Assembly (NCBI GenBank): GCA_900465915.1
Contig: UBKJ01000015.1
Coordinates: 62,001-126,000 of the forward strand
Length of the DNA stretch: 64,000 bases
Direction of reading: 5' to 3'
From: Hyphomicrobiales bacterium
GTDB taxonomy: Bacteria > Pseudomonadota > Alphaproteobacteria > Rhizobiales > Rhizobiaceae
A program made the translations under genes and the position numbers. Below, piece by piece: positions 45,703-56,589 of this stretch (position 1 is its first letter; each line of letters begins with the position of its first letter). The notes beneath the pieces are model-generated. The model made no database searches. It was not told the DNA's origin and saw only the letters and a program-made list of their open reading frames with translations.

Positions 45703-46857
45703 GTGCCTATAACCGCGCCGAATGAAAGCCGCCCGGATCGCGTGTCGATCCGGCGGCTTAAGCTTGTCGGCTTCCGCAACTATGCGGAGCTGAACCTGCC
45801 GCTCGGCCCCGGCCCGGTGGCGCTGACGGGCGAGAACGGCGCGGGCAAGACCAATCTCATCGAGGCGGTGTCGTTCCTGTCGCCCGGCCGCGGGCTGCGC
45901 CGCGCCGCCTATGACGACGTGGCGCGCGCGGGCGGGCATGACGGCTTCGCCATCCACGCCACGCTCGACTGCGCGCTCTATGGCGAGGCCGAGATCGGCA
46001 CGGGCACCGCCGGCGCAGGCGAGGGCGGCCGCAAGGTGCGCGTCAACGGCGCGCCGGCCTCGGCCGAGGACCTGCTCGACTATGCCCGCATCCTGTGGAT
46101 CGTCCCGTCGATGGACGGGCTTTTCACCGGCGGCGCGTCGGAGCGGCGGCGCTTTCTCGACCGCATGGTGCTCGCCATCGACACGCAGCACGGCAAGCGC
46201 GTGCTCGATTACGAAAAGGCGATGCGCAGCCGCAACCGGCTGCTCTCCGACGGCAATCAGGACGACCGCTGGCTCGACGCCATCGAAAGCCAGATGGCGG
46301 AGCTGGGCACGGCCATCGCCGCCGCCCGCGCCGAGGCCATGCGGCTGATCGCGGCCATGATCGAGCGCCTGCCGGCGGAAGGGCCGTTCCCCAAGGCCGA
46401 CTGTTTTCTGGAAGGCGGGCTCGAAAGCCGCATCGGCGTCGAGGCGGCGCTCGATCTGGAGGAGGATTTTCGCCGCAACCTGCGCGACGGCCGCGCCCGC
46501 GACCGCGCGGCGGGGCGCACCCTCGACGGCCCGCACCGCACCGATTTCCTGGTCCAGCACAGGCCCAAGGCGATGCCGGCCGCGCTCTGCTCCACCGGCG
46601 AGCAGAAGGCGCTGCTGATCGGCCTGGTGCTCGCCCATGCCCGGCTGACGGGCGAGCTTTCGGGCATGGCCCCGGTGCTGCTGCTGGACGAAATCGCCGC
46701 CCATCTCGATCCCGGCCGCCGCGCGGCTTTGTTCGCCATCCTGCACGATCTCGGCGGGCAGGCCTTCATGACCGGCACCGACCGGGCGCTGTTCGAGGCG
46801 CTGGAGGGCGAGGCGCAGTTTTTCCACGTCTCGGGCGGGCAGCTAACCCGATTGTGA
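45703..46857 (+). CDS. recF: DNA replication and repair protein RecF
   Basis: SMC-like ATPase loading RecA at gaps. The protein has 384 residues from a GTG start. Walker A GENGAGKTNLIEAV lies at 43-56, the signature region CSTGEQKALLIGLVLAHA near 300, and Walker B PVLLLDEIAAHLD near 325. The conserved LVGFRNY opening is present after a short N-terminal extension. It follows dnaN by 9 bp, completing a dnaA-dnaN-recF replication cluster. Confidence 0.95.
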   Translation: MPITAPNESRPDRVSIRRLKLVGFRNYAELNLPLGPGPVALTGENGAGKTNLIEAVSFLSPGRGLRRAAYDDVARAGGHDGFAIHATLDCALYGEAEIGTGTAGAGEGGRKVRVNGAPASAEDLLDYARILWIVPSMDGLFTGGASERRRFLDRMVLAIDTQHGKRVLDYEKAMRSRNRLLSDGNQDDRWLDAIESQMAELGTAIAAARAEAMRLIAAMIERLPAEGPFPKADCFLEGGLESRIGVEAALDLEEDFRRNLRDGRARDRAAGRTLDGPHRTDFLVQHRPKAMPAALCSTGEQKALLIGLVLAHARLTGELSGMAPVLLLDEIAAHLDPGRRAALFAILHDLGGQAFMTGTDRALFEALEGEAQFFHVSGGQLTRL

Positions 46858-46903
46858 CATCATCGCGGCTGACAGCGCGCGGGCGGAAGAATATGGTCTC
46901 GGC

Positions 46904-47668
46904 ATGAACACGAAACCCTTTTCCTCGGACGAACTCGAACGCTATGCGCGCCACATCGTGCTGCCGGAGATCGGCGGGCCGGGCCAGCAGAAGCTGAAGG
47001 CGGCGCGCGTGCTGGTGGTGGGCGCGGGCGGGCTGGGCGCGCCGGTGCTGCAATATCTGGCGGCGGCGGGCGTGGGAACGCTCGGCGTCGTCGACGACGA
47101 CACCGTGTCGCTGTCCAATCTCCAGCGGCAGGTGATCCACGACACGGAGAGCGTCGGCCGGACCAAGGTGGAGAGCGCCGCCGCATCCATCGCCCGCATC
47201 AACCCGCATGTGAAAGTCGAAACCCATCCGATTCGACTCGATGCGGACAACGCCGAGGCGCTGATCGCGGCTTACGACTTGGCGGTGGACGGCTCCGACA
47301 ATTTCTCGACGCGTTACGTGCTGGCCGATGCGGCCGCCGCCGCGCGCCGCCCGCTGGTGACGGCGGCCATCGGCCGCTTCGACGGCACGGTGACGGTGCT
47401 GAAGCCCTATGAAACCGGCCCCGACGGCGCGCCCAACCCGTCCTATCGCGACCTTTTCCCGGAAGCGCCGCCGGCCGGCTCCGTGCCGACCTGCGCCGAG
47501 GCGGGCGTTCTGGGCGTGCTGCCGGGCGTGATCGGCAGCCTGCAAGCGATGGAGGTGATCAAGCTCGTCGCTGGCGTCGGCGATCCGCTGATCGGCCGCC
47601 TGCTGCTCTATAACGCGCTGACCGTGCGTTTCGAGACCATCCGCTACAAGGCGCGCAAACCCCGATGA
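46904..47668 (+). CDS. moeB: MoeB/ThiF-family adenylyltransferase
   Basis: Activates the C-terminal glycine of MoaD/ThiS-type sulfur carriers by adenylation. The 254-residue protein has ERYARHIVLPEIGGPGQQKL, the nucleotide-binding VVGAGGLGAPVLQYLAAAGVG (~38-58), the DNLQRQ-like SNLQRQVIHDTESVGRTKV and VDGSDNFSTRYVLAD. The likely catalytic Cys is in SVPTCAEAGVLG. The CxxC zinc pairs of E. coli MoeB are not visible, and there is no rhodanese domain. It starts a run of four overlapping genes that continues with GNAT and aconitase X. Confidence 0.9.
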   Translation: MNTKPFSSDELERYARHIVLPEIGGPGQQKLKAARVLVVGAGGLGAPVLQYLAAAGVGTLGVVDDDTVSLSNLQRQVIHDTESVGRTKVESAAASIARINPHVKVETHPIRLDADNAEALIAAYDLAVDGSDNFSTRYVLADAAAAARRPLVTAAIGRFDGTVTVLKPYETGPDGAPNPSYRDLFPEAPPAGSVPTCAEAGVLGVLPGVIGSLQAMEVIKLVAGVGDPLIGRLLLYNALTVRFETIRYKARKPR

Positions 47669-48165
47669 CCGCGCTCCATATCGCGCCCATCGGCGCGGAT
47701 TTCAGCCAATGGGATGCGCTGCTGACGCCGATCCGCAACGCCTTCGCCCCGATGGACGGCGTGATCGATCCGCCGTCCTCGGCGCATCTCCTGACGGCCG
47801 AAAGCCTGCGGCGGAAGGCCGGGGAGGAAACCGGCTTCGTCGCCTTTCTCGACGGCGAACCGGCCGGCTGCGTTTTCATCCGGGAAACGCCGGACGGCTT
47901 CTATCTCGGCAAGCTCGCCGTCGCGCCCGCCTTCGAGGGGCGCGGCGTCGGCGGGCGGCTGATGCAGAAAGCCGAGGACGAAGCCGTGGCGCGCGGAAAG
48001 CCGGCAATCGAATTGCAGGTCCGCGTGGAGCTTTCCCGCAACCGCGCGCTGTTCGGGAAGCGCTTCTATCGCGCCGTCGCGGAGACGGCCCATCCGGGCT
48101 ATGATCGAATCACCTCCATCACCATGCGCAAGGAGATCAGGCGTGGCGCTGACATTGAGCCATGA
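47665..48165 (+). CDS. GNAT family N-acetyltransferase
   Basis: A 166-residue acetyl-CoA-dependent acetyltransferase. The acetyl-CoA binding segment is LGKLAVAPAFEGRGVGGRLMQKAEDEA (the Q/RxxGxG/A-type loop at GRGVGG). The preceding strand is GCVFIRETPDGFYLG. It overlaps moeB by 4 nt and the aconitase X gene by 23 nt, so it belongs to one tightly packed operon. The substrate cannot be predicted. Confidence 0.88.
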   Translation: MTALHIAPIGADFSQWDALLTPIRNAFAPMDGVIDPPSSAHLLTAESLRRKAGEETGFVAFLDGEPAGCVFIRETPDGFYLGKLAVAPAFEGRGVGGRLMQKAEDEAVARGKPAIELQVRVELSRNRALFGKRFYRAVAETAHPGYDRITSITMRKEIRRGADIEP

Positions 48166-49402
48166 AGAACGGGCGATAGCCGCCGGCGAGCACGGCGCGG
48201 GCGCGGCCATGGCCATGCGCATCGTCGCCGACACGGCGCGGCTGATGGGCGCGCCGCGGCTGATCCCTATCGCCTCAGCCCATATCGACGGCGCGCTCTA
48301 TCACGGCGACAGCGGCACGCTCTTCGCCGAAAGGCTGTTCGAGGGCGGCGCGCGGGTGAAAGTGCGGGCGACGCTCAATGTCGGCTCCATCGATCTCACG
48401 GGCTGCTCGCGCAATCTTTTGCCGGCTCACGAAGCGGATATGGCGAAGCGCATGATGCGCGCCTATATAAAGCTCGGCTGCGAGCCGACATGGACCTGCG
48501 CGCCCTATCAGGCCGGCCACCGCCCGCGACAGGGGACCGACGTGGCCTGGGGCGAATCCAACGCCGTGGTGTTCTGCAACTCGGTGCTCGGCGCGCGCAC
48601 CAACCGCTATGGCGATTTTCTCGACATCGCCTGCGCCATCGCCGGCCGCGCGCCGGATTACGGCCTGCACCGGGCGGAAAACCGCCGCGCGAGCGTGGTG
48701 TTCGACATTTCCGCGCTCGATCCGGCCTTTCTCGCCTCCGAAGTGGCGTGGCCGATCCTCGGCAACCTGTTCGGGCGCAGCGTGGGCGCCGAGATCGGCG
48801 TCGTCGCCGGCGCATCCGTCCATCCCGACGAGGACGCGCTGAAAGCCTTCGGCGCGGCGTCGGCCTCCTCCGGCGCGGTGGGGCTGTTCCACGTTGCGGG
48901 CGTGACGCCGGAAGCGCCGGACCTCGAAACCGCGCTCGGCCATCGCAAGCCCGCCGGTGTCATCCGCGTGACCCCGGCCATGGTCGCGGAGACGCGCAAG
49001 CGGCTCTCGACGGTCGGCCCGGTCGACCATATCGACGCGGTGGCCATCGGCAGCCCGCATCTCTCCGTCGCCGAATTCGACCGGCTGGAGCGCGCCATCG
49101 CCGGCCGAAAACTTGCCGCGCCCCTCTACGCCTGCACCGGCCGCCACACGCTTAGCGAGCTGGAGAAGGACGGCCGCAGGAGCCGGCTGGAGCGGTCCGG
49201 CGTCGTCATCGTCGCCGACACCTGCGTGGTGGTGACGCCTATTTTGCCGGCTAAGGATGACGCGGTGCTGATGACCAATTCCGGCAAGTTCGCCCATTAC
49301 GCGCCGGGCAACACCGGCTACGGCGTGCTCTACGGCTCGCTGGAGGAATGCGTGGAAAGCGCGGTGGCGGGCCGCCCGATCTTTGAAAGGGATGCGGCAT
49401 GA
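48143..49402 (+). CDS. Aconitase X catalytic (large) subunit
   Basis: A 419-residue AcnX/DUF521 protein. Characterised bacterial members include cis-3-hydroxy-L-proline dehydratase, which suggests a dehydratase acting on an imino acid or similar compound. Recognisable parts are the N-terminal LSHEERAIAAGEHGAGAAMAMRI, SAHIDGALYHGDSG, and the central cysteine-containing CEPTWTCAPYQAGHRPRQGTDVAWGESNAVVF with NSVLGARTNRYGDF. Near the C-terminus is a TNSGKFAHYAPG block. The GTG 48143 is used, with AAGGAGATCAG upstream. Its stop overlaps the small-subunit start by 4 nt. Confidence 0.88.
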   Translation: MALTLSHEERAIAAGEHGAGAAMAMRIVADTARLMGAPRLIPIASAHIDGALYHGDSGTLFAERLFEGGARVKVRATLNVGSIDLTGCSRNLLPAHEADMAKRMMRAYIKLGCEPTWTCAPYQAGHRPRQGTDVAWGESNAVVFCNSVLGARTNRYGDFLDIACAIAGRAPDYGLHRAENRRASVVFDISALDPAFLASEVAWPILGNLFGRSVGAEIGVVAGASVHPDEDALKAFGAASASSGAVGLFHVAGVTPEAPDLETALGHRKPAGVIRVTPAMVAETRKRLSTVGPVDHIDAVAIGSPHLSVAEFDRLERAIAGRKLAAPLYACTGRHTLSELEKDGRRSRLERSGVVIVADTCVVVTPILPAKDDAVLMTNSGKFAHYAPGNTGYGVLYGSLEECVESAVAGRPIFERDAA

Positions 49403-49815
49403 GCGCACTGGAAACGTCCATTCTGGTCGCCGGACAGGGCGGCGAGGCGGAGGCGCTGGTGCTTTCCGCGCCGATCAGCTTCTGGGGCGGCGTCGACCCC
49501 AGGACCGGCCGCATCGCCGACGTGCGCCATCCTCAGCATGGCTTGAGCATCGCCGGCCGCGTGCTCTGCCTGCCCGGAACCATCGGCTCGTCCTCGGCGG
49601 CGGCGGTGCTCTTGGAGCTGGTCCATGCCGGCCTCGCGCCGGCGGCGCTGGTGCTGCACGAGCCGGACGCGATCCTGCTCCTTGGCCTCATCGTGGCGCG
49701 CGAGATGGGCCACGCCGTCCCCATCGCCGTCGAACTCGACCGCGAGGCGCAAAAGCAACTCGCCGGCCGTCGGGTGACGGTCGGCGAGGACGGGGCGATT
49801 AGGATCGCGGCTTAA
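49399..49815 (+). CDS. Aconitase X small (swivel) subunit
   Basis: A 138-residue DUF126-type protein equivalent to the swivelling domain of aconitases. It shows the family pattern ALVLSAPISFWGGVDPRTGRIAD, HPQHGLSIAGRVLCLPGTIGSSSAAAVLLEL and IVAREMGHAVPIAVEL; the GSSS loop is the conserved substrate-side segment. It forms a heterodimer with the large subunit encoded just upstream. Its stop codon shares two bases with that of the converging ghrA-like gene. Confidence 0.9.
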   Translation: MSALETSILVAGQGGEAEALVLSAPISFWGGVDPRTGRIADVRHPQHGLSIAGRVLCLPGTIGSSSAAAVLLELVHAGLAPAALVLHEPDAILLLGLIVAREMGHAVPIAVELDREAQKQLAGRRVTVGEDGAIRIAA

Positions 49816-50764
49816 TACTGGGTGGATCGGTCCACCACATGCTCCAGCGTGCCATCGCGCTCGAAGGCCTCGATCTGCCGCATGATCTGCGGCGCGAGCG
49901 CCGTGGCGGACGAGCTCGCCGCCGCATGCGGGGTGATCGTCACCTTGGGATGCGTCCATAGCGGGCTGTCGGCCGGCAGCGGCTCCTGGTTGAACACGTC
50001 GAGCGAGGCGGCCGACAGAAGCCCGCGGTCGAGCGCGGCGAGGATATCCGCCTCGTTCTGTAGCGCGCCGCGCCCGGCGTTGATCAGCACCGGCGCGCCG
50101 AGCGGGCCGTCGCTTTTGAGCTGCGCGAACATCGACATGGAGAGGACACCCTTGGTGTCCGGCGTCAGCGGCAGCAGGCAGACGAAAATATCCGGCGTCT
50201 TCAGGAACTGCGCAAAGCCCTCCTTGCCGTGATAGGTGCGGACGCCGTCGATCTCGTGCGGGCGGCGGCTCCAGCCGGTGACGTTGAAGCCGAGATTTTT
50301 GAGCTTCTCCGCCGCGTCGCGGCCGAGCACGCCGAGGCCCATCACGCCCACCGTCACCTCATGCGCGGCGGGCTGGCGGCGATCCTCGTGCCAGTTGCGG
50401 TTCTGCTGCTGGCGGCGATAGCGCGGGCCGAGGCGATGGTGATCCAGCACCTGCCAGACCACATATTCGGTCATGCGCATGGTGAGGTCGTCGGAGATGA
50501 TGCGCACCAGCGGCACGTCCGGGATCTGATCGTCGCGGAACACATGGTCCACGCCCGCGCCGAGGGAAAAAATCACCTTGAGATTGGGCAGGTTGGCGAG
50601 CGAGCCCGGCTTCTGCTTCCACACCAGCGCATAGTCGATGGAGGGGTCGTTCTCCGCCCGCTCGGTGACGATGCGGCGGTCGGGCGCGTGTTCCTTGAAC
50701 GCCTTCAGCCAGCCCTCCGGGTCCCAGTCGGTGATCGCCAGCAGGATGTTTCCCTTGGTCTCGG

Positions 50765-50768
<4 letters not shown>
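49812..50768 (-). CDS. ghrA: Glyoxylate/hydroxypyruvate reductase A-like (GhrA)
   Basis: D-2-hydroxyacid dehydrogenase family, GhrA subgroup, 318 residues. It has KVIFSLGAGVDHVFRD, the NAD(P)-binding VGVMGLGVLGRDAAEKL (~140-156), GWSRRPHE, catalytic Arg in LINAGRGALQNE, Glu in SLDVFNQEPLP, and His in TITPHAAASSS. Its start overlaps the yejF stop by 4 nt, so it is the last cistron of the peptide-transporter operon. It is only distantly similar to the hydroxyacid dehydrogenase at 23745-24755. Confidence 0.9.
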
Positions 50769-52401
<1,633 letters not shown>

Positions 52402-52405
<4 letters not shown>

Positions 52406-53550
52406 TGGAAAGCCTTTCGCGGATCGAAGGCGTCGCGCGTCGCCTCGCCGATGAAGATCAGGAGCGACAGCATCAGCGAGATCACCACGAATCCGGTCAT
52501 GCCCAGCCACGGGGCCTGCAGGTTGTTCTTGCCCTGCGCCAGCAATTCGCCCAGCGAGGCCGAGCCGGGCGGCAGGCCGAAGCCGAGGAAATCGAGCGAG
52601 GTCAGCGTGGTGATGGAGCCGTTGAGGATGAAGGGCAGGAAGGTCAGCGTCGCCACCATGGCGTTGGGCAGGAGGTGCCGCCACATGATGGTGGCGTTCT
52701 TCACGCCCAGCGCCCGGGCGGCGTTGACATATTCGAAATTGCGCGCGCGCAGGAACTCGGCCCGCACCACGCCGACGAAGGACACCCAGGAGAACAAAAG
52801 CATGATGCCCAGGAGCACCCAGAAGCCCGGCGGCAATATCGCCGCGATGATCAGAAGCAGGTAGAGCACCGGGATCGACGACCAGATCTCGATGAAGCGC
52901 TGGAACAGCAGGTCCACCCAGCCGCCGAAATAGCCCTGCACCGCGCCCGCCGTCACGCCGACCACGGCGGAGAAGAAGGTCAGCACCAGCCCGAACAGCA
53001 CCGAGATGCGGAAGCCGTAGAGCGCGCGGGCGAAGACGTCGCGCGCCTGGTCGTCGGTGCCGAGCAGGTTGAAATTGCCGAAGCGGCAATTGGGGTCGCC
53101 CACCCCTTGCGGATAGCGCTGGCAGCGTTGCTCCTTGGAATAGAGCCAGAAGGGTTTGGAGGGCGCGGCCTCGGGAATCTCGTTGTTGACGGTGTTGTAG
53201 GAATAGCGGATCGGCGGCCACAGCGCCCAGCCGTGCTGGGCGATCTCGTCCTGGATCACCGGGTCGCGATAATCGGTGACGGCGTAGAAGCCGCCGAATT
53301 TCTCCTCCGGGTAGTTCACGAACACCGGGGCCAGCAGCTCGCCCTTGTAGGAGACGAGGATCGGCCGGTCGTTGGCGATGAATTCGGAGAAAAGGGCGGC
53401 CAGCAGCAGGAACAGGAAGATCCACAGCGACCAGTAGCCGCGCCGGTTGGCCTTGAAGTTGCGCCAGCGCCGCTTGTTGAGCGGCGACAGCAGCGGCCGC
53501 CGCGCCGAGCCGCCGGGCGTGTTGGCCGGGGAAAGCATGGCCTCGGCCAT
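52402..53550 (-). CDS. yejE: Peptide ABC transporter permease YejE
   Basis: Membrane permease, 382 residues, with an N-terminal helix (GYWSLWIFLFLLLAALFSEFIA), a long periplasmic insertion (residues ~60-170, typical for YejE) and a C-terminal group of membrane segments. The permease motif that contacts the ATPase lies at ARALGVKNATIMWRHLLPNA. The start overlaps the yejB stop (TGATG). In Brucella this subunit is needed for resistance to antimicrobial peptides. Confidence 0.94.
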
Positions 53551-54647
53551 CACACGTCCCTCCGGTCGAAATCGATGCGCGGGTCGATCCACGTATAGGT
53601 GAGGTCGGACAGCAGTCCGACCAGAAGCCCGATCAGCGAGAAGATGTAGAGATTGGCGAACACCACCGGATAGTCGCGGTTGATCACCGACTGGTAGCCG
53701 AGCAGGCCCAGCCCGTCGAGCGAGAAGATGGTCTCGATCAGCAGCGAGCCGGTGAAGAAGGCGTGGATGAACGCGCCCGGAAAGCCGGCGATGACGATCA
53801 GCATGGCGTTGCGGAACACGTGACGATAGAGCACCTGGTTCTCGGTCAGGCCCTTGGCGCGCGCGGTGACGACATATTGTTTGCGGATTTCCTCCAGGAA
53901 CGAGTTCTTGGTCAGGAGCGTCGTGGTGGCGAAGGCCGACAGCACCAGCGCCGCGATGGGCAGCGTCATGTGCCAGACATAGTCCCCGATCTTGCCCAGG
54001 AGCGACATCTGCGCGAAATCGGGCGAGGTCAGCCCGCGCAGCGGGAACCAGTCGAAGAAGGAGCCGCCGGCGAAGAACACGATCAAAAGGATCGCGAACA
54101 GGAAGCTCGGAATGGCGTAGCCGACGATGATGACGGCGCTGGTCCAGGTGTCGAAGCGCGAGCCGTCCTTGATCGCCTTGCGGATGCCGAGCGGGATGGA
54201 GATGGCGTAGGACAGGAAGGTCAGCCACAGGCCGAGCGAGATCGACACCGGCATCTTTTCCTTGATCAGGTCGATGACGCTGATGTCGCGGAAATAGGAG
54301 CGGCCGAAATCGAAGCGCAGATAGTTCCACAGCATCTGGCCGAAGCGCTCCAGCGGCGGCTTGTCGAAGCCGAACTGCTTTTCGAGGCTGGCGATGAATT
54401 GCGGGTCCAGCCCCTGCGCGCCGCGATATTTGGAGTTGGAGGCGCCGCTGTCGAGATGGGTCTGGCCGGCGTCGCCGCCGCCGCCCGACAGGCGGTCGAG
54501 CGCGTCGCCGCCCTGGCCGGACAGTTGCGCGATCACCCGCTCCACCGGGCCGCCGGGGGCGAACTGCACCACGGCGAAGGAGATGGCCATGATGCCCAAT
54601 ATGGTCGGGATCATCAACAGCAGGCGGCGGAGGATATAGGCGCCCAT
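53550..54647 (-). CDS. yejB: Peptide ABC transporter permease YejB
   Basis: Partner permease, 365 residues. It starts [23 protein letters not shown], has a periplasmic loop with a glycine-rich segment ([14 protein letters not shown]), and the ATPase-contact loop [21 protein letters not shown]. Pattern and length match YejB. The start is 106 bp downstream of the yejA gene. Confidence 0.94.
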   Translation of the reverse strand: MGAYILRRLLLMIPTILGIMAISFAVVQFAPGGPVERVIAQLSGQGGDALDRLSGGGGDAGQTHLDSGASNSKYRGAQGLDPQFIASLEKQFGFDKPPLERFGQMLWNYLRFDFGRSYFRDISVIDLIKEKMPVSISLGLWLTFLSYAISIPLGIRKAIKDGSRFDTWTSAVIIVGYAIPSFLFAILLIVFFAGGSFFDWFPLRGLTSPDFAQMSLLGKIGDYVWHMTLPIAALVLSAFATTTLLTKNSFLEEIRKQYVVTARAKGLTENQVLYRHVFRNAMLIVIAGFPGAFIHAFFTGSLLIETIFSLDGLGLLGYQSVINRDYPVVFANLYIFSLIGLLVGLLSDLTYTWIDPRIDFDRRDV

Positions 54648-54753
54648 CAGGCGGCTTCCGTCGCGCGGTCTATGGTCGTGTCACGGCTTGCCAACAGCTT
54701 TCGCCCTCGTCTGCTCCGGTCCGGTCTCGTCTCTGGCGGGCATGGTTCCGGCG

Positions 54754-56589
54754 TCATGCCCTGGTCCACCACAGCGTCTCGACCGGAAAGCCGTAATCGG
54801 GCTTGGGCTCCCTGAACCCGAAACGATCCCAATAGGCGACCAGGTGATTCGCTGAACTCCAATTTGGAATCCAGTCGCGCCGGATACGCAAGCACCGATC
54901 GAGCGCGCGCAGCGTGGCGACCAGATCTTCCCGCGTCGCCGCCCGTCCCGCCTCGGCGATCAGCGCGTCGACGACCGGGTCCGCCATGCCGGGCAGGTTG
55001 TAGCTGCCCGGCGTCTTCGCCGCCGCCGAGCCGAACATGCCGGCCAGCGATTGCGCCGTCGGCGTGGCGTCGAATTGCATGGCGAGCCCCGCCATGTCGA
55101 AGTCGAAATCCCTGAGCCGCGCCTGGTATTGCGACGGGTCCACCAGCCGCAGGCTGGCGTCGATCCCGATGGCGCGCAGCTTCTGCACGAAGGGATTGTA
55201 GATGCGGGCGAAACTGTCCGAATCGACCAGGAACTCCAGCGCGAAGCGCGCGCCGCCCTTGTCGTGGAACTGGCCGTTGCGGCGCTCGAAGCCCGCCTCC
55301 TGCAACAATTTGATGGCGCGGGCGAACTGCGCCCGGTCGCGCCCGGTGCCGTCCGAGACGGGCTGGAGAGCGGCCTCGCCGAACACGGCCTCCGGCAGCC
55401 GGTCGCGATAGCGGTCGAGGATCTTGAGCTCTTCGGGCGAGGGCGCGCCCTTGGCCTCGAAATCCGAGCCGCTGAAGCAGGATTGCGTGCGGGTGTAAAG
55501 CCCGTAGAACAGGTTGGCGTTGGTCCATTCGAAGTCGAAGCACAGGCCCACCGCCTCGCGCACGCGCGGATCGCGAAAACGCTCGCGGCGCTGGTTCAGC
55601 GCCCAGGCCTGCATCAGCGGCCGCTTCTCCTTGGGGAAGCTGCGCTTGACGATCTTCTTCTCCTGCACGGCGGGAAAATCGTAGCCGGTCGCCCAGTTGC
55701 GCGACACCGTCTCCTCGCGCCAGTCGATGTCGCCCTTCTTGAAGGCCTCGAATTCCGGCTGGCGGTCGCGGTAGAAGTCGATGCGGATATGGTCGAAATG
55801 GTTGAAGCCGCGCCGCGCGGGCAGGTCGCGCGCCCAGTAATCCTCCACCCGCTCGTAATCCACGCTCTGCCCCGCCTCGGCGCGGCCGACGCGATAGGGG
55901 CCGCAGCCCAGCACCGGCCGCATGGTCGAAGCCTCGAAATCGCGCCCCTCGAAGGATTTTTCCGACAGGATCGGCAGGACGACCGCGTCGAGCACCGCGT
56001 TGGCGCTGCTTCCGGGCGCGAAGACGAGCCGCACCGCGCCCTCGACCGCTTCCGCCTTGACGAGCGCGGCCAGCGACTGGCGCAGCGCCGGATGGCCCTT
56101 CTCCTTCAGCGTGCGATAGGTGAAGGCCACGTCCTCGGCCGTCACCGGCGCGCCGTCGTGGAAGCGCGCCTCCTTGCGCAGGCGGAACAGGGCGCTGTCG
56201 CCCGTGAGCGTCACGCTTTCGGCGATGAGGCCGTAGACGGCGTCCGGCTCGTCCAGCGCCGGGACCATCAGGCTGTCATGGGTCAGCTCCATGCGCGGCG
56301 GCGCGTCGCCCATGAAGGTCAGCGTGTTGAGCGTGTTGAAGGTCTGGACGTTCTGGTTCCACTGCCACGACGAGGGCGCGAGGCGGAAGGTCCCGCCCTT
56401 GGGCGCGTCCGGGCTGGCGTAGTCGAAATGGGCGAAATCGGCGGCGTATTTCAGCGCGCCGAAGGTGGAGAGCCCGTGCAGCGCCTCGCCCTGCGGCAGG
56501 GCGGCGAGGGCCTTGGGCGCGAAGCCGGCCGCCGCCGCGCCGCCCAGCAGCCCCAGAAAGCCGCGGCGGTCCATGCGCAGCGCCGCCAT
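54754..56589 (-). CDS. yejA: Peptide-binding protein YejA, copy with Tat signal
   Basis: Extracellular solute-binding protein family 5, 611 residues. The N-terminus MDRRGFLGLLGGAAAAG carries a twin-arginine pattern, so this copy is probably exported folded by Tat. The body is typical: FAHFDYASPDAPKGGTFRLA, LRKEARFHDGAPVTAEDVAFTYRTL and FQDPRVREA-like FRDPRVREAVGLCFDFEWTN. It begins where the neighbouring yejA copy stops (TGATG). Two copies with different export signals may widen the peptide range of one transporter. Confidence 0.93.
   Translation of the reverse strand: MAALRMDRRGFLGLLGGAAAAGFAPKALAALPQGEALHGLSTFGALKYAADFAHFDYASPDAPKGGTFRLAPSSWQWNQNVQTFNTLNTLTFMGDAPPRMELTHDSLMVPALDEPDAVYGLIAESVTLTGDSALFRLRKEARFHDGAPVTAEDVAFTYRTLKEKGHPALRQSLAALVKAEAVEGAVRLVFAPGSSANAVLDAVVLPILSEKSFEGRDFEASTMRPVLGCGPYRVGRAEAGQSVDYERVEDYWARDLPARRGFNHFDHIRIDFYRDRQPEFEAFKKGDIDWREETVSRNWATGYDFPAVQEKKIVKRSFPKEKRPLMQAWALNQRRERFRDPRVREAVGLCFDFEWTNANLFYGLYTRTQSCFSGSDFEAKGAPSPEELKILDRYRDRLPEAVFGEAALQPVSDGTGRDRAQFARAIKLLQEAGFERRNGQFHDKGGARFALEFLVDSDSFARIYNPFVQKLRAIGIDASLRLVDPSQYQARLRDFDFDMAGLAMQFDATPTAQSLAGMFGSAAAKTPGSYNLPGMADPVVDALIAEAGRAATREDLVATLRALDRCLRIRRDWIPNWSSANHLVAYWDRFGFREPKPDYGFPVETLWWTRA

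Noticed and set aside
44587..46827. A 746-residue minus-strand open frame
   Set aside because: It covers dnaN and recF in antisense and has no recognisable domain.
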